From Typha latifolia (taxonomy: Eukaryota; Streptophyta; Magnoliopsida; Poales; Typhaceae), in NCBI GenBank assembly GCA_019914945.1, contig CM034111.1, positions 1,922,001 through 1,986,000 of the forward strand: a stretch of DNA of 64,000 nt, read 5' to 3'. Every line of letters begins with the position of its first letter. The first letter of the stretch is position 1. The notes below the pieces were generated by a model. The model saw only the letters and a program-made list of their open reading frames with translations, was not told the DNA's origin and searched no databases. A program made the position numbers and the translations under genes. Shown here one piece after another: positions 1 to 12,000 of this stretch.

Positions 1-378
1 CTTGTCTATTTAGCTCTTCACAGAACCTTTCCAAGACTTGAATGACCAGCAATCTCCTGAACTACTATCTTGCTCACATAAAATCATTTCAACATTGGTG
101 GATCTCAAGCATACAACATATGGAAGCTGACTTTAATTTTGCGAAGGTTTTGGATATGGTGAGAGTGAAATATTTAGATGGATCATGGATCAGTAGACAT
201 GTTTAACTTCATTGTCTGACCCGTCATTCATATTGTTGCCATCTTTTAGAGATGATATAAGGCGTTCTCTATTGGATTTGACATTCATTTCTCTGCTTCA
301 GCAGTTAATGATGGATATTCAATTTTTCTTTGTTTATTTCCATGATAAATTAGTAGTTGTTGCTCAACTTTGTGTTAG

Positions 379-1897
379 GGGAATGCGGCATATAAGGGAA
401 GACAATGGAATAAGGCTGTCACGTTTTATTCTGAAGCTATTAAATTGAATGATACGAATGCAACATATTACTGCAATAGAGCAGCTGCATATCTGGAACT
501 GGGTTGGTATGTTATTTTCCATTATGATGCATTTATTGATAGGTTCTTTAAAAATCAATAAATCTATTGGTGAGTAAATTCACTCTGCAGCTTTCAGCAA
601 GCTGAAGCAGATTGCAATCAGGCCATTCTGTTGGATAAGAAGGTAAAACGAAGTTTGCAGATAGTCAATACATGTTTCAATTTTGTGTCTTATTCAACAT
701 CTTATCTTCCCTTCTCTTAAATATTTATCAATATTTCATAAATTATTGGAACCTTCATGCTGGAATGAAATAGTTAGAAATGATATAATAGGTCGTTTCT
801 GAGTTTCCTTCGTACATTTAATAATTTTGGAACATTTTTCTGATTGGAGAGAGAATTCAAACATTTATGCCTTAGTGAAACTGTAATATAAATTAGATAA
901 CAGGTCATTCAGAGTGTCCTCCATACTTTTGTTAAGCTGGAAAACTCGTGCCTGCAAATAGTAGAAATGTATTAAAAGGTCTTATTGCATGCATCCCAAA
1001 ATTTAATTGTCAAGGGTTGGTAGAGAAATGTTAGTGGAAATCATGAACACATTGATGATCTAGTTTTTGTGTTTTCGGTTACTGGAATGGGGTGGTTAGA
1101 AAGTTTGTTGTCGAAAAACATGCTCACCATTTGCTTCCCAAGAAGATTAAAGTATCTATGAATATCTTTACATATTTCTGTGGAGATTTGAGATGTAATT
1201 GTTATTTATCTTTTCCTATTTATAATATTCTGCCTATTGGTGTATTTGCTATTATATAACCAGTGACTTAACATTTCTGTCTATCAGAATGTTAAAGCAT
1301 ATCTAAGGCGAGGGACAGCCAGGGAAATGCTCTTGTTCTATAAAGAAGCTATCCAAGGTTTGTGGAAATTCTAGCTTGACAATAGTTTTATATAGTATAT
1401 TATCCTTCAAACTTCTTTCAGTATGCCCTATCGTGCATGCAACCATTCTAGTTACAGAATATTTGTTTCTTTTATTTAAAAACTGGCAAAATGTTGTTGA
1501 CTCCCAAGTAACTTATGCCTACTTTTAGATAACTTATCTTCGTCTCAAGAATAAATATTTTCTTTTCATTAACATGCTAAAAACAAGAAACATTCATATC
1601 CAAATTTTATGTTAATTTCTGCATTAGAGTATCTTCTTGCTTCAGACTTCATGTTGTATCACAAGATAATAAGTTAGGACAGATTCATTTATATGGTATC
1701 CACGAAATTCCTGACAGATGCTTTCTTTGAGACTGGCTTATGAACAAGTTTGAATTGGTGTTAGTGCAATTTCTAATTCTTTTCCCCTTTTTTTTCTTTT
1801 TTTTGAATTTGCAGATTTCAGACATGCCCTAGCGCTTGAACCTCAAAACAAGGCTGGACTTGCAGCAGAAAGAAGACTACAGAAGTTCATGAAATGA
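379..1897 (+). CDS. OEP64: OEP64/Toc64-type TPR receptor, 3' part only
   Basis: These are the last four coding exons of a plant outer-envelope protein 64 (Toc64) homologue, a chaperone-docking receptor for preproteins on the chloroplast or mitochondrial outer membrane. Exons: 379-506, 591-642, 1288-1357, 1815-1897, all with GT-AG borders and compatible phases. They encode three TPR helix pairs with the family motifs GNAAYKG, YYCNRAAAYLELG, NVKAYLRRGTARE and DFRHALALEPQNKA, ending in RLQKFMK and TGA. In the family this C-terminal TPR block binds the C-terminus of Hsp90/Hsp70, and an inactive amidase-like domain precedes it. That domain and the start must lie left of the window; I could not recognise a coding exon in 1-378. 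The family match is confident; chloroplast versus mitochondrial targeting cannot be judged from this part. Confidence 0.88.
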
Positions 1898-2833
1898 TAT
1901 GACCATCATCTTAAATCTTCAATAGATTCTGGATGATGGCAGTTGATGGAAGCCAAACAGCAATGTGTATTACATGCTAGATCCATCCATCTTCTGCTGT
2001 TCAATCTCAAACTCGTTGATTTGATCGAGTATGAGATGGGGTCCGGTAATCTCGCAGGAGCCCTCTTTTTTCTGCTGTATAATATATTTAAACTGCAAGA
2101 TAAAGTGATTGCATATCTGAAAAAGAGTTGCAGTAACTTAATGTGTGGCTGTGATGCAAATTTTCGGTGGAGTAGATGTCAAATATAATTTTGTCTCCTT
2201 TCATGTGTCATGAAGCTCACAGCTTCCCCCAATATCTTTTACCCTGTTCTCAAGAATAAATTCTATTTTGTACTGTTTCAGAATCCTACTGGCCTGTAAT
2301 ACTTCGCGTTTCTTTTTCATTTTCATGATGTAACTGATTGAATTACTGGGCATTCATTCATACCTTTGATGAAACTCCGGTTTCATCAAATTATGGATTG
2401 CATTTATTGACTGATTTGTTGAGAGAAAGAAAAATAGTGAAGTCTAAAACCTATATTTATGCATCCTAAGTATAATATAAAAATAGATGTTATAATGTGA
2501 CATTCTTAGGTGCTAATAAGTTAATAATGCAGCGTCTTTGGTATTCACGAAAGTTGATTTGGTTCAACAACAAAAAAAAAAAAGCGTGAATAATAACACG
2601 CGTGCACATTAAAAATAAAAAGAAAAGGAAAATATATATTTTTTTCTTTGCTGACTAGGCTGAAAAAAAAATCTTATACAATTACAAGTTCGTAGCTTCG
2701 TTCCCCTAGGTTGGGCCACTTCCACCCCGACCACTCGACCACTATTAATAGAAAACGTCCGTTTGCCCGAAACCTCACTTTCCCTTCCTACCCCAATCCC
2801 GAAAACCAAATCAGCTCCTCTTCCGCGACTGAG
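1898..2833. other. 3' flank of OEP64 gene and leader/promoter of zinc-finger gene
   Basis: No gene seen. An in-frame extension of the zinc-finger ORF back to 2711 starts with TTG, not ATG, and is treated as untranslated leader. Poly-A and poly-T runs occur at 2571-2582 and 2638-2646. Confidence 0.5.
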
Positions 2834-3844
2834 ATGACCGGCTCCGGCGGCCCAAACACTAAGAACGATGCGGCCACAACTGGCGATTCAACTGGGGCGG
2901 CCGCTTACCCTCCCATATCCACCACGGACCCTCGCGTCCCCCTCCTGAACCTCTCTGCCCTAAATGATCGGATGGAATCCGTCCGCCGCTTCCTCTCCGA
3001 CTCCGTCGAGCGAGGCCTTCCCATATCCGACGACCACCTCCAGCTTGTCTCCTCCGAGATCTCCGCCGCTGTCCACCATACCATCCTTAACGCGGCCGCC
3101 CTCCTCGCCTCCTCCGCCCTCCCCCGGATCAACGGCCCAGATCCGTCTCCTCTTCCTCCTCCGCCGGCGCCGGTTCCGCCGTCGACTGCGTCTGCGGTGG
3201 CGGACGACGACATCGTGGAGCTCGACGAGGCAGAGCTGATGGCGGAGCACGTGCACTTCTGCGAGATCTGCGGCAAGGGCTTCAAGCGCGACGCCAACCT
3301 CCGGATGCACATGCGCGCCCACGGCGACCGTTTCAAAACCCTAGAAGCCCTCTCCCGACCTGATCGCATCGGATCTGGACCGGTCTCGTCCTCGTCCTCC
3401 ACCGGGGTCAAATTTTCGTGTCCATTTCCTGGGTGCAACCGGAACCGGGCCCACCGGCGGTTCCGGCCGCTGAAGTCGGCTGTCTGCGTCAGGAACCACT
3501 TCAAGCGAAGCCACTGCCCAAAGATGTACTGTTGCCACAGATGTAACAAGAAGAGCTTCGCGGTGGTGGCGGATCTCAGGAGCCACCTCAAGCACTGCGG
3601 GGAGACCCCGTGGCGCTGCTCGTGCGGCACAACATTTTCGAGGAAGGATAAGCTGTTTGGGCACTTAGCGCTCTTCGAGGGGCATAAACCGGCGGTCGGG
3701 GGTGGGGAAGAGAGGAGGAAGGTGGAAGGTAATGGAGATGGAGATGGGGAGGCGAAAGGAGACGGTTTTAACGATCCTGAATTCTTTGAAGGGTTGATGG
3801 AGGAGTTCGTCGGGATCGAGAAGGGTAATTGGTCAGGAACGTAG
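2834..3844 (+). CDS. STOP-type C2H2 zinc-finger transcription factor
   Basis: An intronless 336-residue nuclear protein of the STOP1/STOP2/ART1 family, whose known members activate genes for proton and aluminium tolerance in roots. Four zinc fingers are visible: [22 protein letters not shown] at about residues 142-163; an atypical finger beginning FSCPFPGC near 195; [10 protein letters not shown] with HLKHC near 233-254; and [18 protein letters not shown] near 260-277. The first finger and the long second finger are diagnostic of the family. The N-terminal 130 residues are Ser/Pro-rich with an acidic stretch [12 protein letters not shown]. The tail is Gly/Glu-rich and ends in an acidic [14 protein letters not shown] segment that could activate transcription. 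ATG 2834 is chosen because the in-frame sequence upstream has no ATG. Shorter than Arabidopsis STOP1, so closer in size to STOP2-like members; paralogue identity is not certain. Confidence 0.88.
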   Translation: MTGSGGPNTKNDAATTGDSTGAAAYPPISTTDPRVPLLNLSALNDRMESVRRFLSDSVERGLPISDDHLQLVSSEISAAVHHTILNAAALLASSALPRINGPDPSPLPPPPAPVPPSTASAVADDDIVELDEAELMAEHVHFCEICGKGFKRDANLRMHMRAHGDRFKTLEALSRPDRIGSGPVSSSSSTGVKFSCPFPGCNRNRAHRRFRPLKSAVCVRNHFKRSHCPKMYCCHRCNKKSFAVVADLRSHLKHCGETPWRCSCGTTFSRKDKLFGHLALFEGHKPAVGGGEERRKVEGNGDGDGEAKGDGFNDPEFFEGLMEEFVGIEKGNWSGT

Positions 3845-4668
3845 CACCTTTGCAGGGAGAATGAAAAGGTTAGATTTTTATCTCCAAATTTTGTTGTAAT
3901 TTATGTGCTGATCTAGGAATCCTGGTACTCTATATGCTATATAGTTCTTGTTTGGAGATTAAAAAAAGGAAGGTTCTTGGTTCTCCTGCAACTATGTAAC
4001 TTTAACAATGTGCACAACATGTTTGAAAGTTTGAAATAATGATAGTTTGTTATACTTATCAGAGAATTTACTACTGTTATCATCTGTTGTATTGATTCAC
4101 CATATGAATTTGTTGGATATGAGTGTACAATGTCCTGCAATTTGAATCCACTGCATCTTGCTTCAGGTAAAAAAAAAAAAAGGAATGAGAACTGCTGCAC
4201 TAACAAGATTAGTTGTGGTTATTGGGTTTGGGTGGGTTTTTCCTTGTTGCTATAAGTGTTTTGAGTCTTTATTTTTAGTTGTCTTCGTTCACCTTCAGTA
4301 GATACCTTCTTAATCTAGCTTCTAGCAAACTTGTCTCCTTTCTTTTATTTGTTAGTCATACTATCCCCTGTAAAGCTTTTTCTTTTTTTCCTTTTCTTTT
4401 GGGAGAGAAAGCCGGCAAATATATGGATCAAGTGATTACAAGGCTTATTACACATAAAGAAAAGGAGTTTTAACTTTAACAAGATCCAACACTTAGCAAG
4501 TGTGTTTGGCTGTGCAAAAATTTCCAAATTAGTTTATCTATGCTCATTTCTTGAACTTGCATAAGAAAGCTTATACCGTTCAAGTTTTATCATGGTGTTT
4601 GGTTGCAAATCAGTATAATGCTGTAATATTACGCTTAATGCTGTAATGCTTTACATAAATTCATGACA
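3845..4668. other. intergenic, nothing recognised
   Basis: AT-rich sequence downstream of the zinc-finger gene. It holds short A- and T-runs and no reading frame with recognisable protein features. Confidence 0.5.
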
Positions 4669-4896
4669 CTAGTACAAGCCTTCCAATGCAGAAGCAACCA
4701 TCACAAATGGAGCCCATAATAAAGTCCCTGAGCACTGTATCATACAACTGAGTTGATATTCCAAATGCTTTATAGGGCAAGGAGCAAGTAGCTGCGCATG
4801 TGAATAAGGGGACTCAATGCTTGCTTTCGAATGATTTTGATCATCGGATTGAGAGGAAAGATTTCTCCAACTTTTAAGCCGGCTACTGGCCATCAT
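4669..4896 (-). CDS. doubtful small ORF with a leader-like upstream region
   Basis: A 75-codon frame opening with two ATGs and running MMASSRLKSWRNLSSQSDD to a hydrophobic tail ending ASALEGLY. I do not recognise it. What favours a transcript is context. The minus-strand sequence above it (about 5340 down to 5040) is strongly pyrimidine-rich, as plant leaders often are, and a plausible 3' splice site (TTACTAG) precedes the ATGs. The C-terminal third is hydrophobic (CMIQCSGTLLWAPFVMVASA) and could be one membrane segment. It may equally be a non-coding transcript or chance ORF. Confidence 0.25.
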   Translation of the reverse strand: MMASSRLKSWRNLSSQSDDQNHSKASIESPYSHAQLLAPCPIKHLEYQLSCMIQCSGTLLWAPFVMVASALEGLY

Positions 4897-5039
4897 ATCC
4901 TCTACTAGTAAACCGCAGATAGCAACCCAAAGTAAAAATACATAGTCTAATAACACAAACAAGAAATAATAGTAGAAGTTGCAACCATGACAACAAGAAC
5001 ACAGAGGGAAGAAAGCCTCCAAAATCTTACAAGCCACTG

Positions 5040-6657
5040 TCTGTCATCTCAAAACCCTAGAGCCTCAAACCTAGAGATAGAAAAATGGGAGGGGGGCAGA
5101 GAAGAAAGGAGGAGATCAATGAACCTCTGAGCTTCATCCTGAACATGGAGAGGCACCAAAAAAAAAAAAATCCTTCAAGCTCATCTCTACCTGTGAGAGA
5201 GAACAAGAAAATGGGGGGAAGAAAAGAGAGGAAATGCAAGAGAATAGAAGGGAGAAACTGAACATCAAAAGTTTAAGGGAAGGGGCCCCTCCCCTCCAAA
5301 TTCTAAAGGTGGTTTAGAAGGAGGGGAGAAGAAGGAAAGAGCTACGGGTAGGAGTGTCGTGCAGGAAAGGATAAACCCCTAGCGCATCCCCCTTGTAAAG
5401 TTTAAGGGATCATAGCTAACCAGTCCTCACAATAGCAGTCCTCACAATAGGGTACCTTTGGAACTAATTCTAGATAAAATCTAATTGATTTTATTTGAAG
5501 AGAATTCAATTGTTTTTATCTGGAAATGATTACTTTGTTTGGAAAATAATAAAATTGAAATGAAATCCATCTAACACTGTTACTTGGAAAGAGGTTGTAG
5601 TCCATTTCATTATGTTCTATATACACTGAAATCCATTGAAAGCAGAGTTGGTGAAACTAGAATTGAATTCCACCTTTTTGGTGATTCCAGACGGGGTGCA
5701 AAACTTGTCATGGAGAACTTTTGTTATGCCCTTTCAGCAGGTTTTATAGGCGAATGTCATTATAATGGTACAGGAAGAGCAGTGAACATAGATTTGCTGA
5801 TGCTACAAATAGTTATGGCACTCAAACTATAGTCTTGATGGTATGATAGTCACTTTGGGCAGAACATATTCCTCCTGATCTTTAATCACTTGTGACAACA
5901 GAAGGAGAATGCTTCACAGTTTGAACAGGGTTAAATAATTAAAGTTTGATTTCTTAATTTTCTACTCCTCGACTGCTTTTGCTAATAAATGTTTTGAGGG
6001 ACCCAGGAAATTTGAATTCCATTTGTTATAGTAACCCACCTGGAAAATAAAAATCTGGTTGCTTAGAAATCTCAGTTGTTCCGAGAAATAAAACACAAGC
6101 ATCAGGTATTGTATTATTATTCAAAATTTAAGCTTGAAGAGCATCCATCATTCGTATGATGAGTGCTTAATTAGGTAGATGAAATACTATAAAGATATTC
6201 TGGGTGTTGATTCTGCATCCGAAGAATAATTTATCTTATAACTGATGAGTTCAATTAGTGCAATAATTAGTCCTGAAACCAGCTCCTATTTTGCATTATC
6301 AAACTATAGATAATTATTACTTCAGTAAACCATTTATGAGTGTCTAATATTTGAAACTTGTTTTAACATTTAAAATATATAGAGTCCAGTTTCCTCCAAC
6401 GCTATTTCACATGCTCTATTACACCCAATCAAATATACAAATATACAAACTTACACTCTCAATAACAAAGCAAAACCCGGTTGCGAGTAGATTCGATGCA
6501 AGCCAATCCATGGGGGTCGGTCTTTGAGCACCGTCAAATGGTCGCCAACTAATCGAACACACAATCATAACCGCATCTAATATTAAAATCATGATTGGAT
6601 CGTACCGATAGAAGTCAGCCCATACTCAATCCTAACCCAACCCAAGAAGCCTGATAT
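5040..6657. other. intergenic; pyrimidine-rich tract then AT-rich DNA
   Basis: Positions 5050-5340 are purine-rich on + (pyrimidine-rich on -) with an AGGGGCCCCT palindrome near 5281. The rest, including 5440-5640 which looks like a short non-autonomous insertion, is AT-rich with no recognised gene. Confidence 0.4.
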
Positions 6658-6879
6658 CTATCTTCTCTCATAAGGATGGGATTGTTTTGATGCATGGATG
6701 GCCATGGAAGCAACAGTCTTAGCCCAAGCCACCAATTCTTTCTTCATCTTCTTCTCATTTCTCCAGAGTGAAGGATCCACCGGATGGTTCTTATCCCTGC
6801 CATGGAATAACAGAGCTCCATCAACCACCTCGGCCTGGCCACCGATGCTATCCGGCATAGCTTGAGCTCCCAAAACCAT
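6658..6879 (-). CDS. small unrecognised ORF, possibly a real plant protein
   Basis: A 73-residue ORF starting at an ATG. Its base composition is more coding-like than the flanks (balanced GC, charged C-terminal half). Visible features are an acidic N-terminal half, a DPSLWRNEKKMKKEL segment, and an amphipathic VAWAKTVASMAI stretch near the end. No signal peptide, membrane helix or known domain is visible. No exon could be joined to it with confidence. I do not recognise the family and assign no function. Confidence 0.35.
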   Translation of the reverse strand: MVLGAQAMPDSIGGQAEVVDGALLFHGRDKNHPVDPSLWRNEKKMKKELVAWAKTVASMAIHASKQSHPYERR

Positions 6880-9020
6880 CTCTGAGTAGATAGAATGAAC
6901 TATTCTTAAATTTGATCTATAAGTAAGTTGGTCTCAGCTTGCATGGAGTAGCAGTACTCGTTGCCTTTACTGGCTATATGTAATAGTGGGGAAGAAGGCT
7001 CAAATTTGACGTTAGGAGAAGAGAGGTAGCAGGAGGAACACGTCATTGCTTGGAGACGGGAAGTCCATATGTGGTAAAAACTAGCCCTCCCGGTCGATTT
7101 CTTATATGATATTGCAACAACTGTACATGTCGATGAGAAGGATTGTGTAATGTTCACTCTCTTCTAGGATAAGAAAACTTTCGACGAGGGCTCGAAAGTG
7201 GCCACTCTTTGTATAGTGACCCACTTTTCCTATTACTGTTGGAAAAAATAGACTTACTCAGTTTCAAAAACTTTAATATTACTATACAAATTGCTACAAC
7301 CTAGTTCGACTCATTCATAGATTTAAGCCCTCAACCTTATTTTTTCTTGAAGAATCTCAACTAAAATGATGGCTGATGTGCTACATTTATTACACAGTTA
7401 TTACTCTTTTGAAGATTCTGAACCATTATTGCTGTGATTTTTTTTTTATGTTAGGTGATCCTCCCTGTCAGAAAAGTGGACTTTCTATTTTGTTGTAATG
7501 GCTATCGCCATTTATGACTGGCAAGTCTTGAACTTTTCTAATAAATTTGCCAACAAATTGCTCTTGCTGCACTTTCTTTTCACCGAAATAGTCTTCTGTG
7601 ATGACTGTAAAACTCATGAAAAGTCTTTCGAGTTAATTACATTTTGACACCCCTCACTTCCACCTCGTCCAAAAAAAAAAAAAAATAGATACACTATCTG
7701 ATTTATCTAATTATATCACTATAATCATAAATTCTATTAGAGAAAATATTAAAGAAATAATTAACTAATTAGATGGATTAAATATACCTTTTTTTTTTTT
7801 TTAAAGTGGACGTTGAAAGAAGAAGAGAAATCGATTTAAAGTTTAATATTTGGAGATGTTGCTGTAAAGACCGCTAAAAGAGAAGATAGAATAATCTAGG
7901 AGGGCGATGGGCGATGTAGGCATTTTATCCATCTATTAAAATAATTAATTTTTAAGGTTATTTTTCATCGAAATTTCTAATAGTATATTAGTGGATAGGA
8001 TTTAGTGATATATTTTAAATAGTTTAAGAGGGTGTATTTTTTTTTAAATCTTTTGAAGAGTGAAAGTGATATTTTGGGGGCGAATATTTAACCAATCCAG
8101 AGACTTGTGAGTTGTGACCCACATAAGACTAGGAAGAGCTAACACCACAAGCAGCCATTTTGTTGTCAAATGCCATCCACAAATGAGATCACTTTCCGTG
8201 TGTGTTCGGAATCGTCAGACATGGCAATTATGTGGAAATTGATGACCTACTTTTGGTTGGCATGCAAATGTCACACTGTTTGAGGAGAGCTACATATGCT
8301 CAATAATTGCAGCCCAGGGTTTCTTCTTTCTTGTCTTGTGGTCTACAACTTGAGGAATTAATAATTAATTATGGGGCATACTGCAATAATTGAAAACTGT
8401 ATGTATTAGTGGATACCACATACTGCCACAGTACCAGTGTGGCAAATAGCCTGGGGTTGGTAGAAGAGTTGATTACCATAAGGCTTATTATACAATATGT
8501 GCACAAGTGAACCATCTATTGAAGTATTGAACTCATGCCAGCTTGCATATGTCAAATGGGACAATGCAGTCGTTCTTGACCATTGATGTCAGTAGAATCT
8601 TTTACTTTGATTGAGCTGGCTTTCTTGGGCCCTTGTGCAGTGTTAGCCAATTAGCTCATAGTTTATTGATCTAACATTAAATCCAACTTTGGTGACAAAA
8701 TACTACAGGAAACAACAGGGAACGCAATCATCTAGCTTTTCAATCCCATGTACTGCTGCGACCTAATTAATTATACACATATTGTGAGAAAACTCCCAAT
8801 CCGAGTTTTCCAGGCTAAAAGATTGACCAAGGTTACTTTTAAATCAAGAACCACAGCGTAGATTTCCACAAATGGAGAGAATGCCAGATCAAGGTGAAGG
8901 CATGTTTGGTTCTGCTTTGCCACCATCAAATACAAAATGTATACAAGTAAGAGAAAATAACTAATATATTTTTCATCAGTTGGTTCACATTCTTAATGTG
9001 AATTTGATTGTTGCCGCATG
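6880..9020. other. intergenic and 3' flank of receptor-kinase gene
   Basis: AT-rich with homopolymer runs (7671-7685, 7791-7802, 8039-8046). The last few hundred bases before 9020 are probably the 3' UTR of the minus-strand receptor kinase. No other gene was seen. Confidence 0.5.
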
Positions 9021-12000
9021 TCATCTACCACCAGAGAGTTCAATTGCGTCCTGGTTGTACATAGAATCATCACCCCAGTCGAATCTCCGCTGCATTCTTT
9101 CGTACTCTTGTCTCCTGGTAACTTCAACTTGCTGCCACTCTTCCCACCTCTCGGCCAGGCCCTCGCCTTCCAACATCCGAACTACATCGGACATTGTGGG
9201 GCGATCCTCCGGTGATCCTTGGGTGCACAGAAGAGCGACTTGTATGATCTTTTCAACCTCCTGACAATCGTAAACTTTATTTAAGTTGCTATCGACAATG
9301 GCATCTAGTCGCCTTTCTCTTTGTAGCTTCTTCACCTTCATCAGAAGAACGTATGCTGTCAGTTACTCACTAATCACAAGTTATAAGATTAAACAATTTT
9401 GTCAGGAAGGATCGGATTATGAATAAAATGGTAGCCATAATTAATGAACTATATCCAGTTTCTGAACTGGTATAACTACACCAAAAGTATCATATTTTCA
9501 TAATCTGTATATGAAACTAATAGAAGTAAAACTATTGGACCAGAATTACTGAAGAATGTCATTTTAGTTGCAATATATGTAGCCATGTAAGCTAATGTTG
9601 ACAAAGCAACTAAATAATTAGTTTCGAGTCAGTACGAGGATTGAACCTACTTCTCATAATGCATCTGTCTGAAAGGTATATTAACTGGTACTAGTGTAGG
9701 CTCGTTCATTGTATACAAATAAGTATGCAAGAATCATATGGTCAGAAACTTTCTAATACATAAACAGCGGTAAAATGTAGCGCATGAAACAGTATCCAGA
9801 TACAAGTACATGCTACATCTAGCAGAAGTCTATCTATAATTGTTAAATAAAATCATGTCAAAGTCAGAAAAAGTGAACTTACATGGTCAAGCAAGAGCAC
9901 ATCATCTTCTTCCTCCAAGCGCGAAAAGTCTATTGCACGTTGTCCAGTAACCAGTTCAAGAAGCATGATGCCATAACCAAAAACATCCGTTCTTTCAGAT
10001 GACTTTCCTGTAGACAAGTATTCAGGTGCTATGTGACCCATAGTCCCACGCACTTGAGTTGTCACAGATGTCTTTCTGACATCAACTAATTTTGCTAAGC
10101 CAAAGTCTCCAACAACCGCTTCAAAATCCTCATCAAGCAACACATTAGCAGCTTTAACATCACGGTGTATAATCTTTGGATTGCAGTGTTCATGAAGGTA
10201 CTCTAATCCACGAGCTGTTCCTAAAGCCACTCGTTTTCTTACAGGCCAATCTAACACTGGCTCCCCAGGTTTAAATTCTAAATCAAACAAAGCAATATGC
10301 ACTCATCATTAGAAAGGTAATATAAAGGATGTTATTTTAAGAAGTGTTATGCCTCAACTCTAAATCAAAATATGCATTTAAATATAAACAATATTGATGC
10401 CAGCAAATTACACTAATTTGAACAATATGAACAATCTGAATCATTAACCAAGGCCCAAAAGACCTAACTTAAGTAGACAAAGTAATATTGTGAATTAAGA
10501 TCTCCAATATGTATTTTTGCAGGTGAATAGGTGATGATTACTCCATCAACAAAATGTGCAATCAAACTTTTACAACAGTTTTTGCCATGAGAATATGTTG
10601 ATCTTCAACCACAAGAGAGCTTTTCATAGAATTTATCTTTGCAACAAAGAATAAACAAATAATTCACGGAGATGGAGATAGAGATGGACATATTTTGGTA
10701 CTTGGTCAGAAGTGCAAGGATTTCCCTGACTTCCCAGCACAAACTGCACCAGTAACCCTTCTTGGTTACAAGTACGAGCAGCTATAAGAGTATAAGTATT
10801 GATATCTCAAATATGCCAATGGTAATCATTGGCCGCCACCAAGTAGTTATTTTTGACACAAGATAAAAACATGTAAAAACAATGTTCACAAATAATCTGG
10901 GTATGACAGTTGAAGGAAAAGGAATTAGTACCTCGTAAACGATACGCAACACTCAGATTCTGCATAAAAGGATAAACTAGGAGACGCTCCGTTGGTGTCG
11001 TACAGAAGCCAATTAACCTTAAGAGATTTTTGTGAACTGCTACACTTATGAGCTCAATTTCTTGTAAAAAGGCAGCTTCTCCTCCAGGACTTTCATAATC
11101 AGTCAACCGCTTCACAGCTATTTTTGTGTTATCCGGAAGAACTCCTTTATAAACTTTCCCAAACCCCCCCTGTCCAAGAACATTTTTCTCACTGAAGTTA
11201 TCAGTTGCTAGTTGTAATTCTCTCCAAGAAAATCTTTTCAATTGTCCAAATTGAATTCTCCGATCATCTTCACCTGGTCACATAAAATGTGCACAGCGTA
11301 AAATTACACAATTGACATGGGCTGTAATAGTTAGATACATATAGATTAAGGCTTTAACTTAAACTACTTGATTATCTTATCCAATTTTCATACTAATTTA
11401 CACTATAAATGATTACAGCTAGTTGAGACATGGGAACTAGTTTAAGTGAACACAAGACTTCGAGATTCAGGATAACTAAGGTTGAAAGTTTGATCAACCA
11501 ATAATGTTGAAGAACTGCAAATAAGATTATTCATGTGAAATCCCATATATGCACTTGATAACAGATGTAAATGGAACCTAGGAGCCAAACCTGCAACATC
11601 AACATAAATTTCTTCCTTACAGTCTCTCTTTCTACCCTTGCATAAAAGAAACACTACTCCTATGAGAAGGAATCCTACAACTCCTCCAATACTTCCCAGA
11701 ATGACTCCAACCTTTGAATTATGAGATGATCCTGCAATGATTAAAGTCAATCTTTAGGGGCGATTCCTAGAAGTAAAAAAGACAAAACAGGAAATAAGAT
11801 TTTACAGCTATAAGTTAGTATATGTTGAACATGCCTTGGGTAGTTATATTGGAGGTGCATGGCTGTGAGAAATTTGTGCCACAATTTAAATTGTTGCCTG
11901 AAAAGCTGCAACAAACAACAGAGAAAATCAGTTGCCTGGATTGTGCACTAGTGCCGGAAAGTGAGAACATGTCCATACTTGTATCTGGCCACTTGAAATA

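Noticed and set aside
2711..2833. N-terminal extension of the zinc-finger ORF
   Set aside because: The frame opens with TTG, has leader-like composition, and the first in-frame ATG is 2834.
2905..3664. Long antisense ORFs over the zinc-finger gene
   Set aside because: Shadow frames of a GC-rich exon; no protein-like features.
5040..5340. Possible microRNA precursor in the pyrimidine-rich tract
   Set aside because: I compared it with common plant miRNA sequences I know and found no match or convincing long hairpin.
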